DNA from: Symbiodinium natans
Lineage: Eukaryota; Sar; Dinophyceae; Suessiales; Symbiodiniaceae
Assembly (NCBI GenBank): GCA_905221605.1
Contig: CAJNDS010001735.1
Span: 587,636-640,135 of the forward strand
Length of the DNA: 52,500 nt
Reading direction: 5' to 3'
In this document: piece by piece, positions 42,569-52,089 of the stretch
Layout of the letters: each line of letters opens with the position of its first letter
Position numbering within the stretch: the first letter of the stretch is position 1
Position numbers and translations under genes: made by a program
Notes under the pieces: model-generated
What the model saw: the letters and a program-made list of their open reading frames with translations, nothing else
Told to the model about the DNA's origin: nothing
Database searches by the model: none

Positions 42569-42713
42569 TGTACTACAGGGGCCTTAGTAATTAGAATAGG
42601 GTTTTGCGGGCCATTACATATAGTATAACTATATAGGGACCACGAGGGAATACTATTCATCAGTAACTATTCGCCCCCTATATTAACTTTAAGACTTTGC
42701 CGTAGAGCTCAAG

Positions 42714-43651
42714 GGGGTTGCGGGCTCTATTTTCGGCGCACTGCCGCACGATCACATCGCTGCACCAGGAGACTTCCATAACCTGGCTCGTGCGTAGGGT
42801 TTAGGGCTTAGATTCTACAGGGTTGCAGGTTTGCAGGGTTAAGGGTTTGGGGGTTTCGGGAGTTGTTCGAATCATTCTCGCGTTTCGGGTGAAAGGTGGA
42901 AGACCTGGGTCACAAAGTAGTTGCCATCCAGCTGCTAGGCACTGCGCTGGAAGAGCGAATGAACACCTTGTGTCAGTTGGTGGCTACGTGGTAAGTTTAA
43001 GGGCTGAGGGTTTGTTCTTTGGGGTTTAGGGCTTTCGGCATTGAGGGCCAAGGCGACTTTTCTTTTCCGAGCAAACATCGTGAAGGCAAGGCATTTGAAA
43101 AGAAAAATACCTTGAACACAAAGCCCTTAACCGGGCACGGGCCGAGATTGGTAGGCCAGGGTGATCATGCCCAAACACCAAACCCTAAACCCTAACCCTA
43201 AACCCTAACCCTAAACCCCAAACCCTAAACCCTATAGTTTTGGGCTTGGGGGGGGGGTCGGGTTTTTTGCGGTCTTCTTGCCTCTGACAGAAGTGGGTGT
43301 CGAAAGGGGTGAAGATAGACCGCACACTCCCCCTCAGCCTTCAGCCCTCGACCCCAGGCTCCGAAACCCTACTTAAACCCTGGGGGTTTAGGGTTTAGGG
43401 TTTAGGGTTTAGGGGTTTAGGGGTTTAGGGGTTTAGGGGTTTAGGGGTTTAGGGTTTAGGGTTTAGGGTTTAGGGTTTAGGGTTTAGGGTTGTGAACCCT
43501 CAGCCTTACATCCAGAACTCCAAGCCCGCAGTCCCAAACCTCAGTCAGGTAGGCTCCCCAAACAGTAACCATAGGTGCCGCCTTGATAAAGAAGTTCAAG
43601 AGAGGTAAGAAGAAGACGAAGAAAAAGCAGAAGAATAGGGCCCTGATATGA
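42714..43651 (+). CDS. 3' part of an unidentified gene with a lysine-rich C-terminus, about six exons
   Basis: I do not recognise the protein. Exons: 42714-42791 (GVAGSIFGALPHDHIAAPGD...), 42896-42990 (VEDLGHKVVAIQLLGTALEE...), 43072-43150 (KHREGKAFEKKNTLNTKPLT...), 43291-43357 (KWVSKGVKIDRTLPLSLQPS...), a short exon ending CAG|GTAGGC at 43548, and 43592-43651, which encodes KFKRGKKKTKKKQKN-RALI and stops at TGA. The donors at 42991 (GTAAGT) and 43151 (GTAGGC) and the acceptors before 43072 (CTTTTCTTTTCCGAG) and 43291 (CTTCTTGCCTCTGACAG) are textbook, and phases agree. Introns are 81-146 bp; those at 43151-43290 and 43358-43503 contain telomeric arrays, the latter in both orientations. The short exon near 43532 has two possible starts. 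The basic tail suggests a nuclear or RNA-binding protein, but that is a guess. The 5' end is not resolved. Confidence 0.6.
43383..43490 (+). repeat. TTTAGGG array with a TTTAGGGG core
   Basis: Four TTTAGGG units, five TTTAGGGG units, then seven TTTAGGG units. Preceded at 43367-43382 by C-orientation units, so the array is convergent. It lies inside the inferred intron 43358-43503. Confidence 0.9.
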
Positions 43652-43706
43652 CTCTACGCAGCCACTTCTGCAGTGGTTTCCACCAGAAAATGTTATTCCT
43701 CCACTA

Positions 43707-43787
43707 GGTTGCCCAGTAACCTAGGATGAAAAAGGGTGCCCTTTTTTGCTTAAAAGTTAAAAAGGGAATAAGGGTACTACTGGGCAT
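43707..43787. mobile_element. Family B element without a telomeric insert
   Basis: Termini AGGTTGCCCAGTA and TACTGGGCATT are inverted repeats. The interior has AAAGGGTGCCCTTTTTT and AAAGGGAATAAGGG. This short copy is the reference for the interrupted copies at 29410 and 47083. Confidence 0.75.
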
Positions 43788-43789
43788 TC

Positions 43790-44110
43790 TAGTCCAGAAG
43801 CTTCACAATCGGCCAGCAGAAATTCATCGACATGCGCCACAGACAGTCCCAGCAGCTTTGGTGCTTCCGGAGTCTGTTTGACCTATTGCCAGGCACGTGG
43901 CTCGGACTTTTGTCTGCATCATCCAAGTCCAGTACTTGGTAGCCCTAAACCCAAACCCTAAACCCTAAATCCTCTATGTGGGGTTGGCTACTTTCTACTG
44001 GAACTTCAACCTTGAAAACGGAAAAGGAGGGTTTCCGCACCACTCACCTGGGGCGTTGACCAGGCCATGCACTTTGACAACAGTGAATGGGCTTGACCCT
44101 CAGATGTTTA
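43790..44110. other. Unique stretch, exon content undecided
   Basis: Islands around 43800-43935 and 43985-44100 are GC-balanced and may hold exons, but no frame with both splice signals was convincing. Confidence 0.4.
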
Positions 44111-44219
44111 TGGGTTTAGGGTTCATACCCTAAAGCCTAAACCCTAAACCCTAAACCCTATAGGGCTTATAGGGCTTATAGGGAACCTCAGCCCTGAATC
44201 CTCAACCCGACCCGGGAAA

Positions 44220-44269
44220 TCAGATCGCAGCCGCCTTAACCTTGACGAGGTCGCCCATGGCGAAATCCT
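44220..44269 (-). CDS. C-terminal exon
   Basis: The minus strand after AACTGGAG| reads DFAMGDLVKVKAAAI and stops at TGA. G-D-L-V-K-V-K resembles a beta-barrel (SH3/KOW-like) edge but is too short to classify. Sixteen codons with high GC at third positions. A perfect-looking G array (44283-44335) lies directly upstream in minus sense. Confidence 0.42.
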
Positions 44270-45307
44270 CTCCAGTTTGAGAGGTTTAGGGTTTAGGGTT
44301 TAGGGTTTAGGGTTTAGGGTTTAGGGTTTAGGGTTCTCTCCTTCAGGACAACCTGTGGGTATAAGAGAAGAGGGGCGGCAATGTTGCACAAAACCACAAG
44401 TCGGTGGGATCAAGACCCTAAAGTCCAGAACCTCACATCGCCAAAGCACAGACTAGCCCTAAACCCTAAACCCTAAACCCTATACCCTAAACCCTAAACC
44501 CTAAACCCTAAACCCTAAACCCTAAACCCTAAACCCGAACGTTTTGCTTGTACGGTCTATGCCGGTGAGTACAAGGAGGCTTTTCTGGTATGAACCCTCA
44601 ACCGTCTAAGCCCCAACCCCACGTAGATTCTGCATCCCCTAGACGGACGCAGAACCAGTGAATTATCTATACCCTAAACCCCTATATCCCTAAAACTCCC
44701 TAGACACCCAAATCCCAAACTCCCTAGACCCTAAACCCCTAAATGCCTCAAACCCTGAACCCTAAACCCTAAGCCCTGAACCCTAAACGCTAAACCCTAA
44801 TCCCCAAAGTTTAAGGTTGCAAGATGCGGCTCCCTACAAGAACCTGGAACCAAGACTGTGGAGGATTGAACCAACCAGCCTAAGCTGCGGTTGAATCGAA
44901 GGGGTTTAGGGTTTAGGGCTTCAGGTTTAAGGTTTAAGGTTTAGGGCTTAGGGATCTAGGGGTTTCTAGGGTTCAGAAGGCCAGGGATCGGAACCGCAAA
45001 GCATGTGTGCTAAGGCTCAGGGAGAGGTTGCCATAAGCTCATGCTACACCAGACGCGAACCCAAGGAGGGCGCCTTAAACCCTCTGAAACAAATATTCCG
45101 AACTCCTACCCTAGCCCCTAAACCCTAAACCCAAAACCTTAACCCAGGACTAAACCCGAACTATCATCCTCCAAAACCCAATAAGGGCCAAACAAAAACA
45201 GCCCAAGGGCCTACGTAGCAACCCTGCCATGCTGAATTCGAAACAACCCAACCACAACCCTTGACACATTTCAGGGTTTAGGGTTTAGGGTTTCGGGTTT
45301 AGGGTTA

Positions 45308-45448
45308 GGGGGACCCCTAGAAGGGACCCTTAATCTTACTCCCCTGTATAACCACTATACCTTTTTGAGTCCTCATGGACCTAAGTAGCCCCTAATTAGA
45401 CCCTACATTACCTCTAAGGTCCCTTATGAGGGTCCCTCCTGTCGTCCC
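45308..45448. mobile_element. Family C element without the insert, left end cut by telomeric repeat
   Basis: AGAAGGGACCCTTAATC...CCTAAGTAGCCCCTAATTAG...AAGGTCCCTTATGAGGGTCC and CTGTCGTCCC. The left terminus merges with TTTAGGGTTAGGGGGA. The region that holds the array in 15680-15919 is intact here. Confidence 0.7.
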
Positions 45449-45551
45449 TGGGAACATACCCTAAACCCTAAACCCTAAACCCTAAACCCATGGACCGTAA
45501 AGGTTAAGCCCCAAACCCTAGACCCTAAACACATGGACCCTAAGTCCCTAA

Positions 45552-45648
45552 TGGCATCCTCAAGAGGAGCGAGGAGGTCGTCTTTGGCGCAAAAACCATC
45601 GCGCAAGCCCTGGCACGCGCTGCAGATGCAAGGGTGTGGCCTTGTTGA
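45552..45648 (+). CDS. Exon-like island (two plus frames)
   Basis: Frame one reads ILKRSEEVVFGAKTIAQALA then RAADARVWPC and TGA, with a possible donor AGG|GTGTGG. Frame two begins at ATG (45551) and reads MASSRGARRSSLAQKPSRKP... into the next array. The first has the better composition. No family is recognised. Confidence 0.4.
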
Positions 45649-45942
45649 CAACCCTAAACCCTAAACCCCAAACCCCAAACCCCAAACCCTAAACCCTACA
45701 CCCTAAACCCTACACCCTAAACTCTAAACCCTAAACCCTGAACCCTGAACCCTGAACCCAAAACCCTAAATCCTAAACCCTAAACAGTAAACCCTAAACC
45801 CTGAACCCTAAGCCTAAACCCTAAACCCTAACCCGGTGCAAGGTGGTCGGTTCAGTTGGGTTTGTTGTGAATGTCCTTACAAAACGGGCGTGTGACCCCT
45901 TCAAGGGGGAGGAGGACCCCCCCCCCCTTCCCCACCCCCTAG

Positions 45943-46080
45943 TTTCATGGCTACCCCCCTTACTACTCCCCCCAGGCTCCCCCTTAAATAACCTCAAGTA
46001 GCCTTAATTCTCCAGAAATAGCCTTAATTATGGGGGGAACCTAGGTAGTATAGAGGGGGGTAGTAGGGGAACCCATGAAA
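45943..46080. mobile_element. Family H element without the telomeric insert
   Basis: TTTCATGGCTACCCCCCTTA...GTAGTATAGAGGGGGGTAGT then AGGGGAACCCATGAAA. The interior GCCTTAATTnTGG matches AGCCTAATTAAGGC of the copy at 28981. Confidence 0.72.
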
Positions 46081-46085
46081 GTTCC

Positions 46086-46455
46086 AAAACTGCAACTTAC
46101 GAGATCCACCCATCTCCGTCAAGATCCCTCGTCGTGAGGAATGAAAAGACGCAACGAACAGTACTAAACTAGCGAACTCGTGAACAAGAGCTCCTTGGAA
46201 ATGTCATGAAGCTTCATCCGTTCCTTACACCAGACTAATACTATTTTATTGAGGTCTTTTTGGGGGCCCAATACCTGAGACCTGCAATTGGGCCGTATTT
46301 ATTTTAGGGGCGCGTGAAACCAATTATAGACATACAAATAATACATATAGGAGCCGTTTGAACAACAAACTCTTTCACGCCCTCTCCAGAGTCTTTCAAT
46401 CGCACACATAAAACTTGTACAACTTATACTAGAATCACATGGGAGCACAGAATAG
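46086..46455. other. Array-free stretch without a supportable gene
   Basis: AT-richer than its neighbours and free of telomeric units. It contains an inverted repeat GGGCCCAAT...ATTGGGCC (46264-46292). No frame stands out on either strand. Confidence 0.6.
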
Positions 46456-47082
46456 GGTTTATTGTTTAGGGTTTGGGGTTTGGGGTTTGGGGTTTGGGGT
46501 TTAGGGTTTATGGTTTAGGGTTTAGGGTTTAGGGTTACTGGTTTAGGGTTTAGGGTTATAAGAACCATGAAACAACTCTAAAACCCTAGAAACTCTAAGA
46601 ACCCTAAGAACCCAGAAGCCCTAAACCCTAAGCAGCGGACTCCCCGAGCCCCGAGCTCTAAGCATTCGAGGTTAGAGCTTAGGGTTTAGGGTTAGGGCTT
46701 GGGGCTTAGGGCTTCGGGCTTAGGGTTTAGGGTGACCCTACCTCCTCAAGCTCCAGGACAACACCGTAGGGAAGCTGCTCAATGATGTGGCCATCGAGCT
46801 GAGAAGATGTGCGAACTTATAGGGCTTGCGGTTTAGGGCTCAAGGTTTAGGGTTTAGGGCTTGGGTGTTGAGGGTATTGAGGGTGTTGAGCGTGTGGGGA
46901 GGGTGTAGGGCGTAGGGTTGGGTTCGAGTATTGAGAGCTCGTTCACGTGAGATTGGGTTTATAGTTTAAGGTTTAGGATTTAGTGTTTAGGGCTAGGGTT
47001 TAGGGTTTAGGGGTTTCGGGCGTTCGGACCTATGTTTATTATAGGCCCGAGCAACCCAACCTCCAAAAAACCTGAAACTCTT

Positions 47083-47237
47083 GGTAGCCCAGTAACCGTA
47101 TTGAAATAAGGGTACGTTTTGTTGTTTAGGGTTTAGGGTTTAGGGTTTAGGGTTTAGGGTTTAGGGTTTAGGGTTTAGGGTTTTAGAGTTACTTCGTAAG
47201 GGAATCTTGAACCAAACAAATGGCAAAAAGGGTACCG
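47083..47237. mobile_element. Family B element interrupted by a TTTAGGG array
   Basis: Left part GTAGCCCAGTAACC...AAGGGTACGTTTTGTTG and right part AAGGGAATCTTGAACC...AAAAAGGGTACC match other B copies. About 70 bp of TTTAGGG repeats (47124-47193) sit where sister copies have GTTTAAAGGGG. The right terminus is diverged. Confidence 0.65.
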
Positions 47238-47311
47238 CTGCTAAGAACGAACTCCACAAAACCCTAACCCTAAACCCTAAACCCTAAACCCCGGTGCGAA
47301 GCGGCGGCACC

Positions 47312-47380
47312 TCATCGCCCGTGGCCACCCCAAATGCCTTGCGCGACGAGTCTTTCGGCATGCATGCGCGCCCACAGGTT
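47312..47380 (-). CDS. C-terminal exon
   Basis: The minus strand after CTAAACCGGGAG| reads NLWARMHAERLVAQGIWGGH then GR and TGA. The acceptor AG is immediately preceded by telomeric units (CCTAAAC). Composition and third-position GC are strongly coding-like; the opposite strand is less so. The product is unknown. Confidence 0.48.
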   Translation of the reverse strand, partial: NLWARMHAERLVAQGIWGGHGR

Positions 47381-47479
47381 CTCCCGGTTTAGGGTTTAGG
47401 GTTTAGGGTTTAGGGTTTAGGGTTTAGGGTTTAGGGTTAGGGTTTAGGATTAGGGTTTAGGGTTTAGGGTTTAGGGTTT

Positions 47480-47690
47480 GACTTCGGGTTTGCGCCTTGC
47501 AGACGAAAACCCCGGGCTGTTCGCATTCCCGATGTGCCGTTTGCCCAACAGCCAGGTGATCACAGCAAGACAGCAACCCTGCTCAGGTTTAGGTTCGAGG
47601 GTTTAGGGCACACCAATCATGTGCATGTACCACCAAGCAACAGATGAACATTGCCACCCCGTCATTGTGCTGCAAGGCTTGCCTCAACCC
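47480..47690. other. Unique stretch, exon content undecided
   Basis: GC-rich island between arrays, with one degenerate TTTAGGTTCGAGGGTTTAGG unit at 47586. Several short frames are open; none is preferred. Confidence 0.4.
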
Positions 47691-48274
47691 TAAACCCTAA
47701 ACCCTAAACCATAAACCCCAAACCCCAAACCCTAAACCCTAAACCCTAAACCCTAAACCCTAAAACCCTAAACCCAAACCCAATACCACGCGGTTCGTTC
47801 GCAGCCGGTGCCCAAGGGCGCTCGTGCTCTGGCCGAGGTACCATGCACTTGAGTTCTGTGGTCCGAATCAGGTCCCAGGCATGTTAGTAGAAGGGGGAAC
47901 ATCCCATCCTAACCCCTAAACCCTAAACCCTAAACCCCAAACCCTAAACCCTAAACCTTGAACCCCAAACCCTAAACCCTAAACCCTAAACCCGAATTAA
48001 ACCCTAAACCCTACACCCTAAACCCCAATGTTGGGCTCTGAAGAGGGCTTCGTACCTTGCTCTAGCGAGATTGGCATGTCGGAGCCTGGGCAAAAGTGCC
48101 TGTTGGCCTCGGTCTAAACCCTAAACCCTAAACCCTCAACCCTCAACCCTAAACCCTAAACCCTAAACCCTAAACCCTAAACCCTAAACCCTAAACCCTA
48201 CATGCTCCCGACTACTGCCCAGAAAAACAGGATTGGCAGGGTTTAGGCTTTAGGGCTTGGGAGAGCTACCGGAC

Positions 48275-48296
48275 GTATATATATATATATATATAC
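48275..48296. repeat. (TA)n dinucleotide
   Basis: About nine TA units next to a T-rich tract. Confidence 0.9.
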
Positions 48297-48530
48297 TTTT
48301 GTTTTTTACTTCTATGGTTCCTTTTGTTTTGTGTTTTTTTTTTTACAAGGCGGCCCCTCTTATTTGGAGGTACCCAGAAGAAGACCAATTGTAGAGAGCT
48401 CACCATATATACAGATATTGCCATCGACCGTACTGATAAAGTTACATCGGTCCATAATCACGACATTATACGACTCACACCCGACACCCTAAACCCTAAA
48501 CCCTAGCCCTAAACCCTAAATCCGAAACAC

Positions 48531-48642
48531 TAAAAAAGGGAAGCGAGCAACTGCATTGCACACCACGTCGGCGAGTCCTGCCTGACGCTGGGCCTCCTCA
48601 GTGTCAGGCGGACCAACTGCCTCCAGGGCTTGAAGCACGTCT
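48531..48642 (-). CDS. Exon with strong coding character
   Basis: The minus strand after GGCGTGAAG| reads DVLQALEAVGPPDTEEAQRQ then AGLADVVCNAVARFPFL, ending TTA|GTGTTT just before a telomeric array. It is acidic and helical, 37 codons, and among the most protein-like islands in the window. It begins one base before a codon and ends in phase 0. The family is unknown. Confidence 0.52.
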
Positions 48643-48969
48643 CTTCACGCCTTAGGGTTTAGGGTTTAGGGTTTAGGGTTTTAGGGGTCTAGGGGTTTGG
48701 GGTTTAGGGTAAAGGGGCTTCTAAACGAACCTAAGCCCTAAAACAGGGGAATATGGGCCGACGGTGGGTCCTAGAGACTCTAACTAACCCTAAGCCCTAA
48801 CCCCTGGACCCTAAACCCTAAACCCTGAAGCCCCAAACCCCAAACCCCAAACCCTAAACCCTAAACCCTAAACCCTAAACCCTGCCAATCCTTAAGGGAC
48901 CCCTCGAAGTGACACTTACGCTATTTCCCCTGTTTGGCGGAGTAGCCGCAATGTAGCTCGGCCCTTATA

Positions 48970-49057
48970 AGGTCTAGGGTTTAGGGTTTAGGGTTTAGGG
49001 TTTAGGGTTTAGGGTTTAGGGTTTAGGGTTTAGGGTTTAGGGTTTAGGGTTTAGGGT
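48970..49057 (+). repeat. Perfect TTTAGGG array (about 12 units)
   Basis: Uninterrupted array upstream of the gene at 49252-49742. Confidence 0.93.
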
Positions 49058-49251
49058 ACCATACCGAACCCCTTAACCCCAGCAAAAATTGCAATTCTAG
49101 CTGTTTCTTAGGAATTTCAGCAGCCAAAAAAGTACCCGAAGCAAAATCCCAAGAATCCTTAAGTTTAAGGTTAGGGTTTAGGGTTTAGGGTTTAGGGTGT
49201 ACTCTCCTCCTTGACTCCCGGGAAACCCGAAAACCCTGTGCACTCCGGAAG

Positions 49252-49742
49252 CACCTGGGATCCAATCGGTGGACCTCCTTCGGACAGCTGGGGCCTGGCT
49301 CTTCGTAGGACTTTTGCGCCAAAAAGAAGCCCTAAACCCCAAACCCCAAACCCCAAACCCGAAACCCTAAACCTTAAACCCTAAACCCTAAACCCTAAAC
49401 CCTAAACCCTAAACCCTAAACCCTAAACCCTAAACCCTAAACCCTAAACCCTAAACCACTACCCTACACCCGAATGAAGCCCTAAACCCGAAACCCTGTA
49501 AACGCGCAGGAGGTTTGGAAGTGTAGGTTTCGAGGGGTTTATAGGCATTTCGGCGTGCAAGCCCTAAACCCTAAACCCTAAACCCTAAACCCTAAACCCT
49601 AAACCCTAAACCCTAAACCCTAAACCCTAAACCCTATAGACCCTAAACCCTAAACCCTAAACCCTAACCCTAAGCCGGTAGAATGGACCGGCTGCTTTCT
49701 TAGCGCGCTAAGCAGCTGGAGGAGAAGGCCATGACTCAATGA
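49252..49742 (+). CDS. 3' end of an unidentified gene, three exons, C-orientation telomeric introns with GC donors
   Basis: Exons 49252-49328, 49510-49560 and 49704-49742 join with every junction after the first in phase 0. Peptides are IQSVDLLRTAGAWLFVGLLR followed by QKE, then EVWKCRFRGVYRHFGVQ, then RAKQLEEKAMTQ and TGA. The first part is a hydrophobic helix and the end is charged and helical. Both introns (49329-49509 and 49561-49703) begin GCCCTAAACCC, that is, a GC donor formed by the first telomeric unit. They are almost entirely CCCTAAA arrays, and end in AACGCGCAG| and GCTGCTTTCTTAG|. The same GC|CCTAAACCC arrangement is seen in other models here. The family is unknown. The last exon has the strongest acceptor in the neighbourhood. 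Confidence 0.6.
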
Positions 49743-49821
49743 CAAGCCACAGGGATGGTACAGGCAAGTGGCCACACTCAAAATTTCGGATGTACTAGAT
49801 TAGGGTTTAAGGTTTAGGGCG

Positions 49822-49853
49822 CCCCCCCCCTACCCCCTAATATTAAGTACTAC
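49822..49853. mobile_element. Family G half-element fused to a TTTAGGG array
   Basis: CCCCCTACCCCCTAATATTA then AGTACTAC is one arm only. It meets the array at TACTAC|TTAGGG, the same junction (inverted) as in the copy at 50042-50213. Confidence 0.65.
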
Positions 49854-49916
49854 TTAGGGTTTAGGGTTTAGGGTTTAAGGTCTAGGGTTTCAGGTTTAGG
49901 GTTTAGGGTTACTGAC

Positions 49917-50017
49917 CAAATCCGTCGGCACAACTGCGTCTGAGATCACGGGCACGCCTGTCTGCACCGTTCGGCCAATGAACGACGAGCCGCCGCACGC
50001 GCTGGCCGTACTTGTAC
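49917..50017 (-). CDS. Exon with canonical signals (two frames open)
   Basis: Acceptor TTTTCACCAG| and donor TTTG|GTCAGT bound 101 bp. One frame reads TSTASACGGSSFIGRTVQTG then VPVISDAVVPTDL, ending in phase 0. The other reads YKYGQRVRRLVVHWPNGADR and onward. The exon call is firmer than the frame. It lies between two C/G-rich inverted-repeat elements. Confidence 0.45.
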
Positions 50018-50041
50018 CTGGTGAAAACAACTAATCCGCCC

Positions 50042-50213
50042 CACCCCCCCCTACTGTTAAACCCCCCATACCCCCCCGCCCATTTCTTCTAACATAGCAC
50101 CCTAAACCCTAAACCCTATAAACCCTAAACCCTAAACACTAAACCCTAAACCCTAAACCCTAAACCCTAAGTAGTATTTAATATTCGGGGGTGGGGGGGG
50201 GGGGGGTAGGCGC
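50042..50213. mobile_element. Family G element with a CCCTAAA array inside
   Basis: Left CCCCCCCTACTGTTAAACCC, right GTAGTATTTAATATTCGGGG. About ten CCCTAAA units (50099-50170) replace the centre and meet the right arm at CCCTAA|GTAGTATT. Confidence 0.72.
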
Positions 50214-50276
50214 TTAAAATTACGGGGAGGGGGGGGCCTTAGGGCGCCCCCGGTGGCTACGTGATGTCAAACAGCC

Positions 50277-50367
50277 CGAGCCCTTTTTGGGTTAAAGGGG
50301 CCTCTAAGGGAACCCAGACCTAAAAGAGGGGACTAAAGGGCCTACTCTGGATCCTAGCTCAAATGAC
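50277..50367. mobile_element. Family B2 element, partial
   Basis: CCCTTTTTGGGTTAAAGGGG, AAGGGAACCCAGACC and GGCCTACTCTGGATCCTA. The left terminus is unclear. Confidence 0.55.
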
Positions 50368-50442
50368 ATCACACCACTTTGAGCACATGAACTACTTCCC
50401 CAGCGCCAACGGCAAAGATGATGAGAACCATCGAGTCCCCGG

Positions 50443-50547
50443 CCCCTAATGTTAAACCCCCTCTCTACCCCCCAATTTTCAATACCCCCCCATATAGGTA
50501 TATTAAAGTGTACGGGGTGGTATTTAATGTTAGGGGGTAGGGGGGGG
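50443..50547. mobile_element. Family G C/G-rich inverted-repeat element, intact copy
   Basis: CCCCTAATGTTAAACCCCCT at the left and GTATTTAATGTTAGGGGGTA then GGGGG at the right form a long imperfect inverted repeat. No telomeric unit inside. Confidence 0.75.
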
Positions 50548-50574
50548 TTTTTGTATTTGGGGGGAAGGGATTAC

Positions 50575-50736
50575 CCGTTGAAGAACCTCCTGGTGCTCAG
50601 GATCAGGTCCAGAGGCGCACTGATCGGGTGGATGGAGAAGGTTGCTGCTGGGGCAAAGCACACGTTGCCTTCATTCACGCCACTTGCAGGACCGGTGCCC
50701 AGTTGGATCGAAAGTTTGTTGTGGAGATGTGTAGAA
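50575..50736 (-). CDS. Exon of an unidentified protein, 53 codons
   Basis: After AACTACGCAG| the minus strand reads STHLHNKLSIQLGTGPASGV then NEGNVCFAPAATFSIHPISA-PLDLILSTRRFFN and ends GG|GTAATC. It is one of the longest exons seen and contains no telomeric unit. The overlapping plus-strand frame of 176 codons crosses poly-G tracts and is less protein-like. Its left end abuts the inverted-repeat element at 50443-50547. Confidence 0.5.
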
Positions 50737-51050
50737 CTGCGTAGTTCTAATTTAAAGAGGCCACCCAGACTTCTTCCCAGGTGCATCTATCCGTATCGTA
50801 GACACCCAAGGGCCCTCCCAAGGTGTATCTATCCGTATCGCAGTCAGCCAGAGCCAAAAGAATCCCACATGTTGCTGCTTTTTTTTGCAAGTATCGAGCA
50901 GAACTCACGCGAAGGTCATGTCCTCACCCCAAAAAAGACGGCGCCGCTAAGAAGGTCAATGCTTGCCCCCGTGATCTAGGCGACCTTGTGCCCATACCGA
51001 ATGTCTCATACTGAACCTGCACTATCCAAGGCTTGGCAAGAGCACTAATT

Positions 51051-51163
51051 AGTCCCGACTTTGGCGTAGACCCTGGGAAAAAAGTATGTATTTTTTAGGT
51101 ATAAGTAGCTAGAATAGAACCCAGAACCAACAAAAAGTATTAAAGTATAGTACTCCAAAACCC
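51051..51163. mobile_element. Family F dispersed repeat, copy 2
   Basis: Full-length match to 16277-16393 at roughly 80 percent identity by eye, followed directly by a CCCTAAA array in both copies. Confidence 0.78.
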
Positions 51164-51591
51164 AGAAACCCTAAACCCTAAACCCTAAACCCTAAACCCT
51201 AAACCCTAAACCCTAAACCCTAAACCCGAAACCCCAGCCCTAGAAACCCCAAAGTCAGGGCTGCTCCTTCGGCACTGAGCAAAGCGGCCCTTCCCTCTCG
51301 TAAAGCCACAGGATCGAAGGGCTGGGGGTGTGCACATACAAGGAATAGGCACTCTTATTGAAGGTCCTCTACTTTATAACGCGAAACCCTACCTAAACCC
51401 TAAACCCTAAACCCTAAACCCTTAACCCTTAACCCTAAACCCTAACTAGCAGGGGGGCCTCCTTGTAATGTGTGGGATGGCGCGGGGTTTCGACTTCAGA
51501 TCTTGGTCTGCAGGATTAGTTCCAGGGTGCTGGGTATAGCGTCCAACCATCGATTCTTGCCCAAATTAGCCTAAACCAGAATTTCGTACAG

Positions 51592-51690
51592 GGGTTTCCG
51601 AAAATAGGGGTACCGTATTGGGGTCCTTACTACTTGTAGAAGCGAGTCCTACGATTTGGGGGTCTATCTCAGGGGTCCCTTTTTTTCATC
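51592..51690. repeat. Dispersed repeat I (also 23343-23410, 27125-27185, 52344-52396)
   Basis: Copies share TTCCCAAAATnGGGGTACCCC-like sequence followed by TTATTGGGGTCCTTACTAC. Boundaries are unclear and similarity is moderate. Confidence 0.35.
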
Positions 51691-51960
51691 GTAAGCCCCC
51701 ATACCGCCATCGTCCTGGACAATGGTAGTCAGATTTGCAGGTGTGCAGCACATGATCTACTGCTGCAAGTCTGCAAGTCTAGGGGTTTAGGGTTTAGGGT
51801 TTAGGGTTTACGGTTTAGGGTTTAGGGTTTAGGGTTTAGGGTTTAGGGTTTAGGGTTTAGGGGTTAGGATTTAGGGTTTAGGGCGTAGGGTTTAGGATTT
51901 TGGGTTTAGGGTTTAATTCGGGTCTAAGTAGGGCTTAGGGTCTATATTGAGTCCACGCAG

Positions 51961-52089
51961 CCAAGATCTCTACCAGCTGCGAGAACGGACTCCGATGTTT
52001 CTAAGCTTCGGACTTGCAGCCAACTTCGAAGAACACGCCGTACCTTGTGTCCGAAGATTTCGGATATACCCTAAGAACCCAAGACTAGA
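51961..52089 (+). CDS. Exon of an unidentified protein
   Basis: After GAGTCCACGCAG| the plus strand reads QDLYQLRERTPMFLSFGLAA then NFEEHAVPCVRRFRIYP, and stays open to the array at 52090 (GAGG|GTTTAGGG). The composition is good. An earlier donor (T|GTGTCC) would shorten it. No family is recognised. Confidence 0.45.

Noticed and set aside
50449-50979. A 176-codon plus-strand frame.
   Set aside because: It runs through a poly-G tract and an inverted-repeat element and overlaps a better minus-strand exon.
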